Origin: Ostreococcus lucimarinus CCE9901
Taxonomy: Eukaryota; Chlorophyta; Mamiellophyceae; Mamiellales; Bathycoccaceae
Length of the DNA stretch: 64,000 nt
Direction of reading: 5' to 3'
NCBI RefSeq assembly: GCF_000092065.1
Contig: NC_009365.1
Coordinates: 310,001 to 374,000, forward strand
Part shown: positions 36,201 through 43,552 of the stretch, in pieces
How the letters are laid out: each line of letters starts with the position of its first letter
Position numbering within the stretch: the stretch's first letter is position 1
Notes under the pieces: generated by a model
The model's database searches: none
What the model was told of the DNA's origin: nothing
What the model saw: only the letters and a program-made list of their open reading frames with translations
Position numbers and translations under genes: made by a program

Positions 36201-37038
36201 ATTGACAAAGCGAGGTCCAATCGAGGAACGCGCTTCGTTGTTAGCGTCGACTTCTGACGTGGCCGAGCGTGAGGCGAGCAAGTTGCGAGCGATGAAGACG
36301 AGAAGGAATGCGATGGTCGCGTCGGCTCTTGCGGGTGTGTTCTTCGTCGCCACCGCCACTTCGTCGACGCCCGGAGCGGCGGCTGTGATGCGCGCAAAGA
36401 AGGAGGTGGCGCAGCTAGGCTCTAAGCTAGCGGACTGTGCCGGTAAGTTCTACGTTGTGAACTTACCTTTCTCTTCGTGCGCCGTCAAGGGAAGCGAAAT
36501 TCCTGTCGGTGCTCGGCCATTCCCTCTCGAAGACTTCATCAAATTTGAGGCTTTCGTCGTCGCGAGGCTCGGTTGGGGTGGATTCTGGTCTATGAAATCA
36601 TCGGGCTATGAAATCCGTTCCGCCGCTCGTGCGCACGTCATCGAGGAGCGTCGCGTGAAGAACGAAGAAAATGTCACCAACGGCTTGATGGATTATCATC
36701 GTCAGTGCTTGCGAACAAAGACGTGGTGCCTTGAAGAGGGGAGCGAAAACGCGTGCTGCAGGGACATGCCGGTGACGGCTGTTGAACAAGAAGAAGATGA
36801 CCTGGAGTTCAACACGTACGACTCGATCCTTCGCAATTTGTGCGGATGCGCGTTGATGATGGATAAGACACCGACGGGATGCGGACAAATCGACGCTCTT
36901 GGACGAGATTTGTACTGCGATAGAATGCGCGCGATGGGGATGGGCGACGATCTCCCCGCATGCTGCGATGCTCCGAACCCGTTCCGCGTGCAGGAATGCC
37001 TATGCAAAGGAGACGAGAATCACATGGCGTACACATAA
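33259..37038 (+). CDS. Repeat-rich secreted or surface glycoprotein: beta-helix, GYP repeats, poly-Pro, two TM helices
   Basis: 1259 residues. A signal peptide (ALRALMAASAATLARASA) precedes a region that reads like a right-handed beta-helix/pectin-lyase fold (PITIRGY, YVTVEDIEVDGG, HVSIKRNACHDVSEVAVNVVDA, NVIAFNANVGMKIARSPYVVVSKNTF), residues ~30-400. Then come Tyr-Pro-rich repeats: early GYPxxSTGYPSNS units, then 36-bp/12-residue GYPAKGYPANSx units, from about residue 545 to 710. A hydroxyproline-type stretch of Pro blocks (about 775-815) follows, then TM helices (IAPMAVLMVIAAAVVA and AMVASALAGVFFVATA) and a ~220-residue Cys-rich C-terminus. Beta-helix domains bind or cut polysaccharides, but no catalytic motif is clear. 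N-glycosylation sequons recur in the repeats. The cell surface is the likely site. GTG at 33238 is not used as a start. Confidence 0.85.
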   Translation: MGHASNDASGRGRRGMTSGTALRALMAASAATLARASATTSTCDYYMTPEGEGTTIGQTDAGTIMNPFGSLEEAQLALKPGQTLCVLSGTYELDTFIGAEILARGNADAPITIRGYRTSDGADLPKFRFSGGVALDFRGAEYVTVEDIEVDGGASEATTEDVVKAWWNGEKLAHVGRTCFRIGQKSRHVSIKRNACHDVSEVAVNVVDALYSSIKLNVFYRIGWFGVGDIAAVKRTYTAAVDEDEEDDYRLDVQGNAIWGVESHLYERTENASYSKFVKTFGVALDAVADEDLRMRFSENVIAFNANVGMKIARSPYVVVSKNTFYSDPTAGASLLTDSAMTSKLILKDNIFSTSQSADFALDVGASYGTDIDPDFFRNNIVAGGGAVLDGNLTVTRISSQLFADAAHGNFTLLPAAEESINATTVPGVDAAVLKVLARVMKDFNAGTMARSEWVANHKTLTQLIIKTAPSMYTKITSTRKGPEDASVQFTDPVTNEFFTLKLNPAYARDLFERGASPLDGSEDENAYPLDGPDDENAYPISVGALGQGYPANNTGYPSNSTGYPSSSTGYPSDSTGSGYPSNSTGYPASGYPANSTGYPAKGYPANSNGYPAKGYPANSTGYPAKGYPANSNGYPAKGYPANSTGYPAKGYPANSNGYPAKGYPANSTGYPAKGYPANSNGYPAKGYPANSNGYPANSDGYPATRTPAMPESIAEQIEDAVADAVQQIQSVTANATEEIVQAEAEAVTNVTETAGDEEGSDVDELLADATNDVSPPPPPPPPPRRKPPPPPPPYPGTVQPPSPPLPPAPPHVDSEAGLVNGRIVIPVRDTLRDFLLERNEVVNASSMSLDHPDEDVSEIEDLEPECYNPPRGCPAIFHLSNYRAQAVSKVSDDSSTSYSSDRAAFAAYRGERFATEQSRGSVQEFDAQRPVEDSPYGPNIDRAFFAALGMQKESAFKPNEIIAPMAVLMVIAAAVVASERLTKRGPIEERASLLASTSDVAEREASKLRAMKTRRNAMVASALAGVFFVATATSSTPGAAAVMRAKKEVAQLGSKLADCAGKFYVVNLPFSSCAVKGSEIPVGARPFPLEDFIKFEAFVVARLGWGGFWSMKSSGYEIRSAARAHVIEERRVKNEENVTNGLMDYHRQCLRTKTWCLEEGSENACCRDMPVTAVEQEEDDLEFNTYDSILRNLCGCALMMDKTPTGCGQIDALGRDLYCDRMRAMGMGDDLPACCDAPNPFRVQECLCKGDENHMAYT
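35037..35346 (+). repeat. 36-bp tandem repeats encoding GYPAKGYPANS[T/N]
   Basis: About nine near-identical 36-bp units. The twelfth codon alternates ACT/ACC (Thr) and AAC (Asn) over most of the array, giving a 72-bp higher-order period. More diverged TATCCG/TACCCG units extend upstream to about 34905. Not a CRISPR array: there are no spacers and the unit is in-frame coding. Confidence 0.95.
35580..35695 (+). repeat. CCGCCACCG run encoding poly-proline
   Basis: Encodes two blocks of 7-9 prolines split by RRK and then PPSPPLPPAPP, as in hydroxyproline-rich glycoproteins of green algae. Confidence 0.9.
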
Positions 37039-37197
37039 ACTTGATGAATAGAACTAAACCTTACAATATGAAATAGCAAGATTAAGTAAATGAACAAAAG
37101 ATCGCGGGCGTTGTGAAGAAGACGTCGGCGCTTCTCAGCGCTCGTTCGCTCACCGTCGCCGCGACGCAGTGGTGATATCGTCCTAGATCGCATCATG

Positions 37198-38442
37198 TCA
37201 TTCCATCCCCGTCACTCCGCCTTCCGTGATCTGGAATTCAGCTTCGTCTTCTTTCAGAGTCGGACCTTGAAGCACTTTGAGCACGCGCGCCTCGGCTCTG
37301 CCCTTTCTTACCATCAGACGAATCGTAGACGCATGGGCCAAAACGTGCCCCCCGATCGCCTTCTTTGGTTCAACTCCCGCGAAAGCCATGCCCCCCGGGT
37401 CAGATTGGACTTGATTAGTGAGCACGACGGCGACGTTGAATTCTTCGGCAATTTTTCGCAAGCGAGAGAGGAACTGATTGAGTGTCTGCTGTCGTTCGCT
37501 CAACTCTCCTCTCGCGACGTAATCCACTCGAAAAATCGCCATGATGCTGTCGACGACGAGTAACTTGAAAGGTTCTTCAGCCATTTTCGCGCCAATAGCG
37601 ATGAGAGCATGCATCATTTGATCGACGGTATCCACGCGAGCGACCATGACGTTCGATAAAACGGCGTCAGCGTCCAGTCCAAAGCGGTTCGCGATTTGAA
37701 CGAGGCGGTCTCCGCGGAAGGTGTTTTCGGTATCGATCCACGCCACCTTGGCGCATCCACCGCCCATTTCCACCGGCATTTGCGTCGTAACGGCAATAGT
37801 GTGACATAGCTGGGTCTTGCCGCATCGCCACTCGCCGTAAATCTCCGTGATCGCTCGACTTTCAAATCCGCCGCCCAAGATCGCGTCCACCGCGGCGGCT
37901 CCAGATGTAATATGCACCACATCCTTGCGTCGCTCCGCATCCTCCGCCGCCGTGACAAATCCCCCAGCTTCGCTCTCCGGTAACAGTTTGACCGCACCTT
38001 CCAAAACCTTATCCGCTTTAGCGTCAGAGAAGCCTTTGACCGCGATGATCGCCTTTCGCGGAAACATCAACAACTGTCTCACCGTGACGAATCCCGCGTC
38101 TCTCAACTTTTTTATATCCGTCGCCGACACCCCGCTCTGCTGCAGCGCATCGATGGACACGATGTTCGACTGTTCCTCCGCAAACGTCACCCCGGCGTCT
38201 TCTTCCACGTCAACCCTACGCAATCGAGCGTCGTTCGTCTTCGTCAGTCGCGCGCGCCGATTCGATCGCGTCGATTCGTCTCTCGGAGTCTCGGAACCTC
38301 ATAAACGTCGTTTCTCCCCTCATCCGCGCTCTCCGTCTCCGCGAATCGTCGCGCGCGAGCGAGACATTCCTCCGCGCACGCACATCGTCTCCTCCGCCGC
38401 CGCCGCGGCGCTCTTCTTTCGTCGCGCCGCCGTCGTCGACAT
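37198..38442 (-). CDS. DMC1: Meiotic recombinase DMC1, two exons
   Basis: Exons 38442-38384 and 38215-37198 give 358 residues (DMC1 is ~340). It forms filaments on single-stranded DNA and exchanges strands between homologous chromosomes in meiosis. The N-terminal MSTTAARRKKSAAAAAEETM leads into the helix-hairpin-helix domain (ATDIKKLRDAGFVTV, AIIAVKGFSDAKADKV). The ATPase core has Walker A GEWRCGKTQ (147-155), IDTENTFRGDRL, Walker B LLVVDSIMAIFRVDY, polymer/DNA loops (GELSERQQTLNQFLSRL, TNQVQSDPGG) and KKAIGGHVLAHASTIRL. IDTENTF and DSIMAIFRVDY are DMC1-like rather than RAD51-like. Oddities are Trp and Cys in Walker A (usually GEFRTGKTQ) and FRGDRL for FRPDRL. Without the first exon the frame would lack an ATG; splicing creates the Met at the junction and supplies the start. 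Confidence 0.88.
38216..38383 (-). other. DMC1 intron (168 nt)
   Basis: On the minus strand: donor GTGCGT, ACTGAC with its A about 29 nt before the TAG acceptor, phase 2. The junction codon is AT|G. Confidence 0.82.
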
Positions 38443-38701
38443 GTTCGCGTCGCGCGCGGTGTCTCGGAAGAGGTGCCGAGTTTCGCGTCGGTCGTCGCGT
38501 CGCGCGCGCGCGTCGCGCGCGCGCGCCGGCGCGCCGTCGGGCGATCGGGCGGTGCGCTCGCGTCGCGTTCGCTCGCGTGCGAGCTCGCGAGGTCGTCGTC
38601 GCGCGCGAGGTCGCGCGTCGAAAAGTGAGGCGCGCGGCGACGGGCGCGCGGCGTTCCATTCGTCGTCGTCGTCGTATCAAAGCAATGCAATCGCTAATTC
38701 T
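38443..38701. other. Intergenic region DMC1/DCP1
   Basis: 259 bp between the new DMC1 start and the DCP1 stop, both on the minus strand. It must hold the DMC1 promoter. GC-rich with repeats of GTCGTCGTC near 38660; frames on both strands are compositional. Confidence 0.5.
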
Positions 38702-39520
38702 CTACGCGTGTTTCGCGAGCGCGCGCGTGATCAAACCGATAAACTCGTCGTCTTCGATGAGCTCCGACATCGCCGCGCGCACGGCTGCGGGATTGAGCGC
38801 GGAAGACGTCGTCGGCGGCGCGGATTTCGCGACGGATTTCGTCCTCGGCGCCGAGGCGGACGTTCCCGTAATCTTACGCGGCGGTTGTAACACCCGCGTC
38901 GGCGCCACCGATTCGCTCCCTCTCGCCCCGTTCCCGATGGACACCGATCCCATCAACTGCGCCATTAAATCTCCGCCCGTCGGCGCGCTCGTCGCCTTCG
39001 TCGTCGTCGCGCTCGCGAACAATCGCGCCCCCGCCTCCGTCGTCGTCCGCGTCTCGCTCCCCACCTCGTTTCCCTCTCCCCGCGCCCGCGCCTCCGCCAG
39101 CACGCCCTCCAGCACCGCGCTCATCGCTTCGCACTCCTCCGCGTCGTGAAACCATATCCCGTTCACCTCTCGTCCGACGCGATACATCAAATACGGCGGC
39201 GACCGCTCCAGCTCGAATCCCGCGCCGCCGACGCGCTGTCGCAGATTCTCCGTCCCGCACCGATTCAGCACCACGAACGCGTCTCGCGGTTCCGTCGCGC
39301 GTCGCACGACGAACAGCGCCCCCTCCACGTTCTTCCGCGCCCACTGTCGCGCGTCCGCGTCGAATCCGTACAGCACCGCGTGTTTCGAGTGCGCGACGAT
39401 GCGCTCGATCGCGTCGTCCTCCTTGCGCAGCACGCGCAGGTTCATCGCGCTCGTCGCGTCCGTGCGCGCGAGCGCCGCGGGAGCGTCGTCGAGCTTCGGT
39501 TTCACCGTGCGCGGCGGCAT
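38702..39520 (-). CDS. DCP1: mRNA-decapping co-activator DCP1
   Basis: 272 residues. The EVH1-like DCP1 domain is at residues ~25-135: MNLRVLRKEDDAIERIV, HAVLYGFDADARQWARKNVEGALFVVRR, FVVLNRCGTENLRQ, YLMYRVGREVNGIWFHDAEEC. It activates the DCP2 pyrophosphatase that removes the mRNA cap in cytoplasmic P-bodies. A ~90-residue Ser/Thr/Ala-rich linker follows. The last ~35 residues (ALNPAAVRAAMSELIEDDEFIGLITRALAKHA in pieces) fit the helical trimerisation domain seen in metazoan and plant DCP1 and absent from yeast. The first ATG is used; it is divergent from the dehydrogenase gene with 78 bp between starts. Confidence 0.9.
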   Translation of the reverse strand: MPPRTVKPKLDDAPAALARTDATSAMNLRVLRKEDDAIERIVAHSKHAVLYGFDADARQWARKNVEGALFVVRRATEPRDAFVVLNRCGTENLRQRVGGAGFELERSPPYLMYRVGREVNGIWFHDAEECEAMSAVLEGVLAEARARGEGNEVGSETRTTTEAGARLFASATTTKATSAPTGGDLMAQLMGSVSIGNGARGSESVAPTRVLQPPRKITGTSASAPRTKSVAKSAPPTTSSALNPAAVRAAMSELIEDDEFIGLITRALAKHA

Positions 39521-39598
39521 GGCGGCGAAGCGTCGGACGCGCGTCGGCGTCTGACGCGCGTCGCGAAGGGGCGAATCGAAGCGAACGCGACCGCAGAG

Positions 39599-40708
39599 AT
39601 GCGCGCGCGGAGCGCGGTGCGCGCGGCGACGCGAGCGATCGAGCGCGCGATGACGACGCAAAGCGCGACGACGACGACGGCGCGGAGCGCGACGACGACG
39701 GCGACGACGACGCTGTGCGTGGTGACGCACGAAAAGTTGTTGAATTCGCGACCCCTGACGGAACGATTGCGGGCGGAAACGCCGCGCGCGTTCGACGTCG
39801 TCGTCGTGTCGAACGAGGAAGAGATCGACAAAATGAGGCGCGAGCGCGCGGACGGGGACCTGGCGATGCTGTGGTGGTTCGCGACGAAGGAGGTGACGAC
39901 GGCGTTCGCGAGTCGACGAGACGTGGCGGAACGCGTCAAGTGGATGCACAGCGGGAGCGCGGGAGTGGATCATTTGATGGCGATTCCGAGCGTGCGCGAA
40001 CATGCGAGCACGCTGACGAACGGACGAGGGGCTTTCTCGGCGAGTCTAGGCGAGTGGGGGGTGTTCGCGTGCATGCACTTCGCGAAGCGGGTGGACGCGA
40101 TGCGGGCGGCGCAGCGAAGGAAAGAGTGGATACGGATGACGGTGGGGTTGATCGAGGGGAAGAAACTGGTCATCGTCGGATACGGGGACATCGGGCAACA
40201 CGTCGCGCGAAGGGCCAAGGCGATGGGGATGAAGGTGTGCGCGGTGCGGAGAACGCCGGAGAAGACGGATCCAAACGACGACTACGTCGAAAACGTCGTG
40301 GGGTTCCACGCGTTGAAGGAGACGTGCGCCAAGGCTGATTACGTACTCGTCGCGCTGCCATCGACGGAGGAGACGGATAAGATGATCAACGCCGACGTAT
40401 TGAGCGCGATGAAGGACACGGCGGTGCTCATAAACGTCGGTCGAGGATCGACGGTGGACGAGGACGCGCTCGTCGACGCGTTACGGAACAAGAAAATCGC
40501 CGGCGCGGCGTTGGACGTGTTCGCGGTGGAACCGCTTCCGAGCGACCACCCGTTCTACACCATGGAAAACGTGCTCATGAGTTTTCATTGCGCAGACTTG
40601 ACGTCGGATTACCACGACTTGGCGCTCGACTGCTTCATCAAGCACGCCGAGCAATACGCGACGAACGCCCCGTTCACGAACGTCGTCGACAAGCGGCTCG
40701 GATACTAG
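39599..40708 (+). CDS. D-isomer-specific 2-hydroxyacid dehydrogenase
   Basis: 369 residues. It interconverts a D-2-hydroxyacid and its 2-oxoacid with NAD(P)H. The Rossmann motif is VGYGDIGQHVARRAKAMGMKV (GxGxxG). Catalytic residues are Arg in LINVGRGSTVDEDALVDAL, Glu in LDVFAVEPLP and His in SFHCADLT. The usual TPH before the last is SFH, as in the subgroup that includes some glyoxylate/hydroxypyruvate reductase-like enzymes. A ~40-residue Thr/Ala/Arg leader (TTTTARSATTTATTT) suggests import into an organelle. A role in photorespiratory hydroxypyruvate or glyoxylate reduction is possible but not proved by sequence. Confidence 0.88.
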   Translation: MRARSAVRAATRAIERAMTTQSATTTTARSATTTATTTLCVVTHEKLLNSRPLTERLRAETPRAFDVVVVSNEEEIDKMRRERADGDLAMLWWFATKEVTTAFASRRDVAERVKWMHSGSAGVDHLMAIPSVREHASTLTNGRGAFSASLGEWGVFACMHFAKRVDAMRAAQRRKEWIRMTVGLIEGKKLVIVGYGDIGQHVARRAKAMGMKVCAVRRTPEKTDPNDDYVENVVGFHALKETCAKADYVLVALPSTEETDKMINADVLSAMKDTAVLINVGRGSTVDEDALVDALRNKKIAGAALDVFAVEPLPSDHPFYTMENVLMSFHCADLTSDYHDLALDCFIKHAEQYATNAPFTNVVDKRLGY

Positions 40709-40778
40709 CGCGTCCCATCGCCGCCTCGCGCGCGCGCGAACCGACGATCGCCTCCTAATACTTTGTTTTCGTATTACA

Positions 40779-41279
40779 TCAAAACTTGCTCTTGTCGACG
40801 CATCGCACGTCCTCCGCCCCCACCTCGTACTTTTCGCAAATCAACGCCGCCAACTGCTCCGAGTAATCCCCTTGCAAGTCCAGCTCATCCCTCCCCGTCG
40901 CCCCCTTCGTCACCGAGCACCCGCACGCGAACTTTTTCCCGAACGCCTTGCTCGCCTCCTTCAGGTCGACGTCGAACCGCTCCAGCCCGACGACGTTGGT
41001 GATCATCTTTTTCCTGTTCCGGCTCAACCGCGTCACGACCACCTCGCGCGCCTTGGACTTGGATTTCTTCTTCGACGTCGTTTTTCGCGTCGCGTCGTCG
41101 TCGTTCTCGCCGTCGTCGTCGTCGCGCGTCGCCGCCGCCGCCGCCGTCGTCGTCGTCGTCGCCGTCGCGTCGTCGTCGAGCGCGACCCGCTCGAGCGCGC
41201 GCGCGGCGACGCGCGCGCAGCCGACGACGTCGCAGTACTCGAGCGGGCACGCGCACGACGCGCAGTACTCGACCTCCAT
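40779..41279 (-). CDS. DENR: Density-regulated protein DENR (translation re-initiation/recycling)
   Basis: 166 residues. The N-terminus EYCASCACPLEYCDVVGC has the four-Cys zinc-like motif of DENR. A Thr/Ala/Asp-rich linker with a basic cluster (KKKSKSK) leads to the SUI1 domain: VVVTRLSRNRKKMITNVVGLERFDVDLKEASKAFGKKFACGCSVTKG (in pieces) and LDLQGDYSEQLAALI. DENR pairs with MCT-1 to eject deacylated tRNA from 40S subunits and allow re-initiation after upstream ORFs. All parts are present and length is slightly short. Divergent from LTO1, with 100 bp between starts. Confidence 0.93.
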   Translation of the reverse strand: MEVEYCASCACPLEYCDVVGCARVAARALERVALDDDATATTTTTAAAAATRDDDDGENDDDATRKTTSKKKSKSKAREVVVTRLSRNRKKMITNVVGLERFDVDLKEASKAFGKKFACGCSVTKGATGRDELDLQGDYSEQLAALICEKYEVGAEDVRCVDKSKF

Positions 41280-41379
41280 CGCGTCGCGGCGCGGCTTCGG
41301 GTCGCGCGTCGACGGCGGCGCGATCGATGCGCGCGTCGTCGAGTGGCGACGGCCGCACACGCGCGCGCGGCGACGCGCG

Positions 41380-41946
41380 ATGCCGCGCGCGCGCGACGCG
41401 ACGCGCGAGGACGGCGCGCGCGGTGACGTCGCGGACGCGGACGCGGACGCGGACGCGGCGCGACGACGACGCGCGACGGACGACGACGGCGCGACGACGA
41501 CGAGGAGAACGACGACGACGGCGCGGACGACCTCGAGCGACGTCGCGGACGCCCTGGACGCGTGCCTGACGATCGAGGCGACGGCGCGCGACGACGGGCG
41601 GGACGAGGGCGTCGTCGCGGGACGCGCGATGGGCGCGCGCGAGGGGCGGGAGATGGGATTTCGCAAGGGGTTCGAGCTCGCGGAGGAGGTGGGGTACTAC
41701 GCCGGGTGCGCGGCGGTGTGGCGGACGTGCGCGACGCGAGACGGCGACGCGCGCGGAGGGCGAGTCGAGCGCTTGATCGAGAGCTTCGAGCGCGAGCTCG
41801 AGGAGAGCGCGATCGGGAATCCGCTGGACGAGGGGATATTGGAACGCGTCGAGCGGTTGCGAGGACGATTTAAGACGCTCGCGGCGTTGCTCGGACGTCG
41901 AGGGGAGCACGCGCGCGCGGATGCATCGCTCGGGATTAGTTTTTAG
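41380..41946 (+). CDS. LTO1: LTO1/ORAOV1-type Fe-S assembly adaptor
   Basis: 188 residues. A basic, Asp/Thr-rich N-terminal stretch is followed by the deca-GX3 motif (DEGVVAGRAMGAREGREMG, then FRKGFELAEEVGYYAGC), in which glycine recurs every fourth residue. This is the hallmark of the LTO1/YAE1 family. LTO1 with YAE1 brings the ribosome-recycling ATPase ABCE1 to the cytosolic iron-sulfur assembly machinery. The end is GISF: the last three residues (I-S-F) fit the C-terminal [LIM]-[DES]-[WF] tail by which such clients and adaptors contact the CIA targeting complex. The N-terminal ~45 residues are low complexity; the ATG at 41380 is the first good start after the divergent DENR gene. Confidence 0.85.
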   Translation: MPRARDATREDGARGDVADADADADAARRRRATDDDGATTTRRTTTTARTTSSDVADALDACLTIEATARDDGRDEGVVAGRAMGAREGREMGFRKGFELAEEVGYYAGCAAVWRTCATRDGDARGGRVERLIESFERELEESAIGNPLDEGILERVERLRGRFKTLAALLGRRGEHARADASLGISF

Positions 41947-42016
41947 TCGTGGTCGGGCGGAACGCGCGGTCGGTTGTAGTGCGCACGCGATGCGTGGTGA
42001 TTAAATGAATGAGAGA

Positions 42017-43390
42017 TTACGCGCTCGGGCTCGTCGTCGCGTCGAGGCGTTCGCCGGAAGCGGGCACCAAGCCGATGGCGCCGACGTTTGGTTCGAGAAT
42101 CTTACCGCATCCCAGGCACGTGTCGCCGTCGTAAAACACCGCATATTGCCCGGGCGCTAAGCCTTGGTCGTCCTGGCCTATATTCACCTCTCCGCACCGC
42201 TCGCCGTCGACGTCTTTGAATTGGAACGAGCACGCGTAAATGTTTTCGCCGTGACGAACCTTGACGCGCAAACCTTCGATGCTCTCCAACGGTGGTTCTT
42301 GGCCGGATATCCAGTTGAAACCCGCCACGGTGAAAGTATCGCGCGCTTTGTCGAGCGAATAATAATCACGCGTGACGTACACGATGTTATTAACGCAATC
42401 TTTGCCCGCGACGTACCACGGACCGCCGTGCAGAAAGAGTCCGCTCCGCTGACCGATGGTGTGAAACCAATACGCGCGATGCTTGCCGAGCACTTTTCCG
42501 GACTCGACTTCTATGATATCACCCGGCATCTCCCCTAAATGCTCTGCGATGAACTCACTAAACTTGACCTTTCCTAAAAAGCAAATCCCTTGCGAATCCT
42601 TGCGCCCGGCGTTCGGCAACTCGGCCGACGCAGCCAACGCGCGAATCTCTGCCTTCGGCATACCCCCCACCGGAAAGCACACGCTTCCGAGTTGCTCTTG
42701 ACTCAAATCCGCCAAAAAGTACGTTTGATCTTTGAACGTATCGCCTGACATCACCAACCTCGCCAGCTCTCCAACGTCGGCGCGCTCCACCGCCGCGTAG
42801 TGCCCGCTCGCCACTCGATCAAACTCGCCGGGATGCGTTCGCGCCAGCCACTCGCGAAACGCCCCAAACTTCACTCTACTATTGCACAACACGTCTGGGT
42901 TCGGCGTTCGCCCTTTGCGTATCTCCTCCACGCTATCCTTCACCACCAAGTTCCAATACTCATCCGTCAGCGGCACCGTCTCCAGCGGCACGCCCACGCG
43001 CTCGCACACCGACTCCGCCACGCGCAGATCCTCCTCCCACGGGCACTGATCCCACGTGTTTCGAAAGTCCTCCTGAAACCAAATCTGAAGATAGAACGCG
43101 ACGCATTCGTGGCCGGCGGCGCGCAAGAGCGCCAGCGCGACGGAGCTATCGACGCCGCCGCTCAGCAGCACGGCGACGCGCAGCGGCTTCGCCCCGGGCT
43201 CGGCCAGACGCAGCGCGCGTGGATCCAATGGGGTCCAATCGAACGCGGCGCTCGCGCGCGGGCGCGAGAGGCGCGATGCGCGAGCGGCGCGCGAGCGTTT
43301 CGGTCGCGAATTCGACCGGCGGCGGCTGACGTTCGACGTCGACGCCGACGCGTCGGCGCCCGCGGACGCGACGCGCGCGCTCGAAAACAT
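42017..43390 (-). CDS. MNMA: tRNA 2-thiouridylase MnmA/TRMU, organelle-targeted
   Basis: 457 residues. A Ser/Arg-rich leader of ~60 residues looks like a plastid or mitochondrial targeting peptide. The body is MnmA: PP-loop LLSGGVDSSVALALL, NTWDQCPWEEDL, NPDVLCNSRVKFG with the first catalytic Cys, ASGHYAAVE, KDQTYFLADLSQEQL, and DSQGICFLG with the second Cys; the C-terminal beta-barrel domain is complete. It thiolates the wobble uridine of Lys, Glu and Gln tRNAs using ATP and a persulfide. The ATG at 43390 is chosen; the frame is open to 43531 but only with a TTG, and the ORC4 stop is at 43553, so the promoter lies in ~160 bp. Convergent to LTO1. Confidence 0.92.
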   Translation of the reverse strand: MFSSARVASAGADASASTSNVSRRRSNSRPKRSRAARASRLSRPRASAAFDWTPLDPRALRLAEPGAKPLRVAVLLSGGVDSSVALALLRAAGHECVAFYLQIWFQEDFRNTWDQCPWEEDLRVAESVCERVGVPLETVPLTDEYWNLVVKDSVEEIRKGRTPNPDVLCNSRVKFGAFREWLARTHPGEFDRVASGHYAAVERADVGELARLVMSGDTFKDQTYFLADLSQEQLGSVCFPVGGMPKAEIRALAASAELPNAGRKDSQGICFLGKVKFSEFIAEHLGEMPGDIIEVESGKVLGKHRAYWFHTIGQRSGLFLHGGPWYVAGKDCVNNIVYVTRDYYSLDKARDTFTVAGFNWISGQEPPLESIEGLRVKVRHGENIYACSFQFKDVDGERCGEVNIGQDDQGLAPGQYAVFYDGDTCLGCGKILEPNVGAIGLVPASGERLDATTSPSA

Positions 43391-43552
43391 CGACCGTGCT
43401 CGTACGAACGCGCGCGCGGCGTCCACGGCGTCGCGCGGTGGACTGAGGGACGTACGCTCGCGAGTCGCGCGAGTCGCGCTCTGGCGTCGAGCGGTCGCGG
43501 TCGACGCGTCGACTGAATGCGTCGATAACAACGGGTCTAAGATGACGTGAGA

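Noticed and set aside
37198-38223. DMC1 as a single-exon gene starting at 38223
   Set aside because: The codon there is TTG and no ATG is in frame nearby; the spliced first exon supplies a start and typical DMC1 N-terminus.
38216-38680. A minus-strand frame of 154 codons overlapping the DMC1 start
   Set aside because: Arg-rich low complexity; it spans the DMC1 intron and first exon in another frame, and DMC1 itself explains the region.
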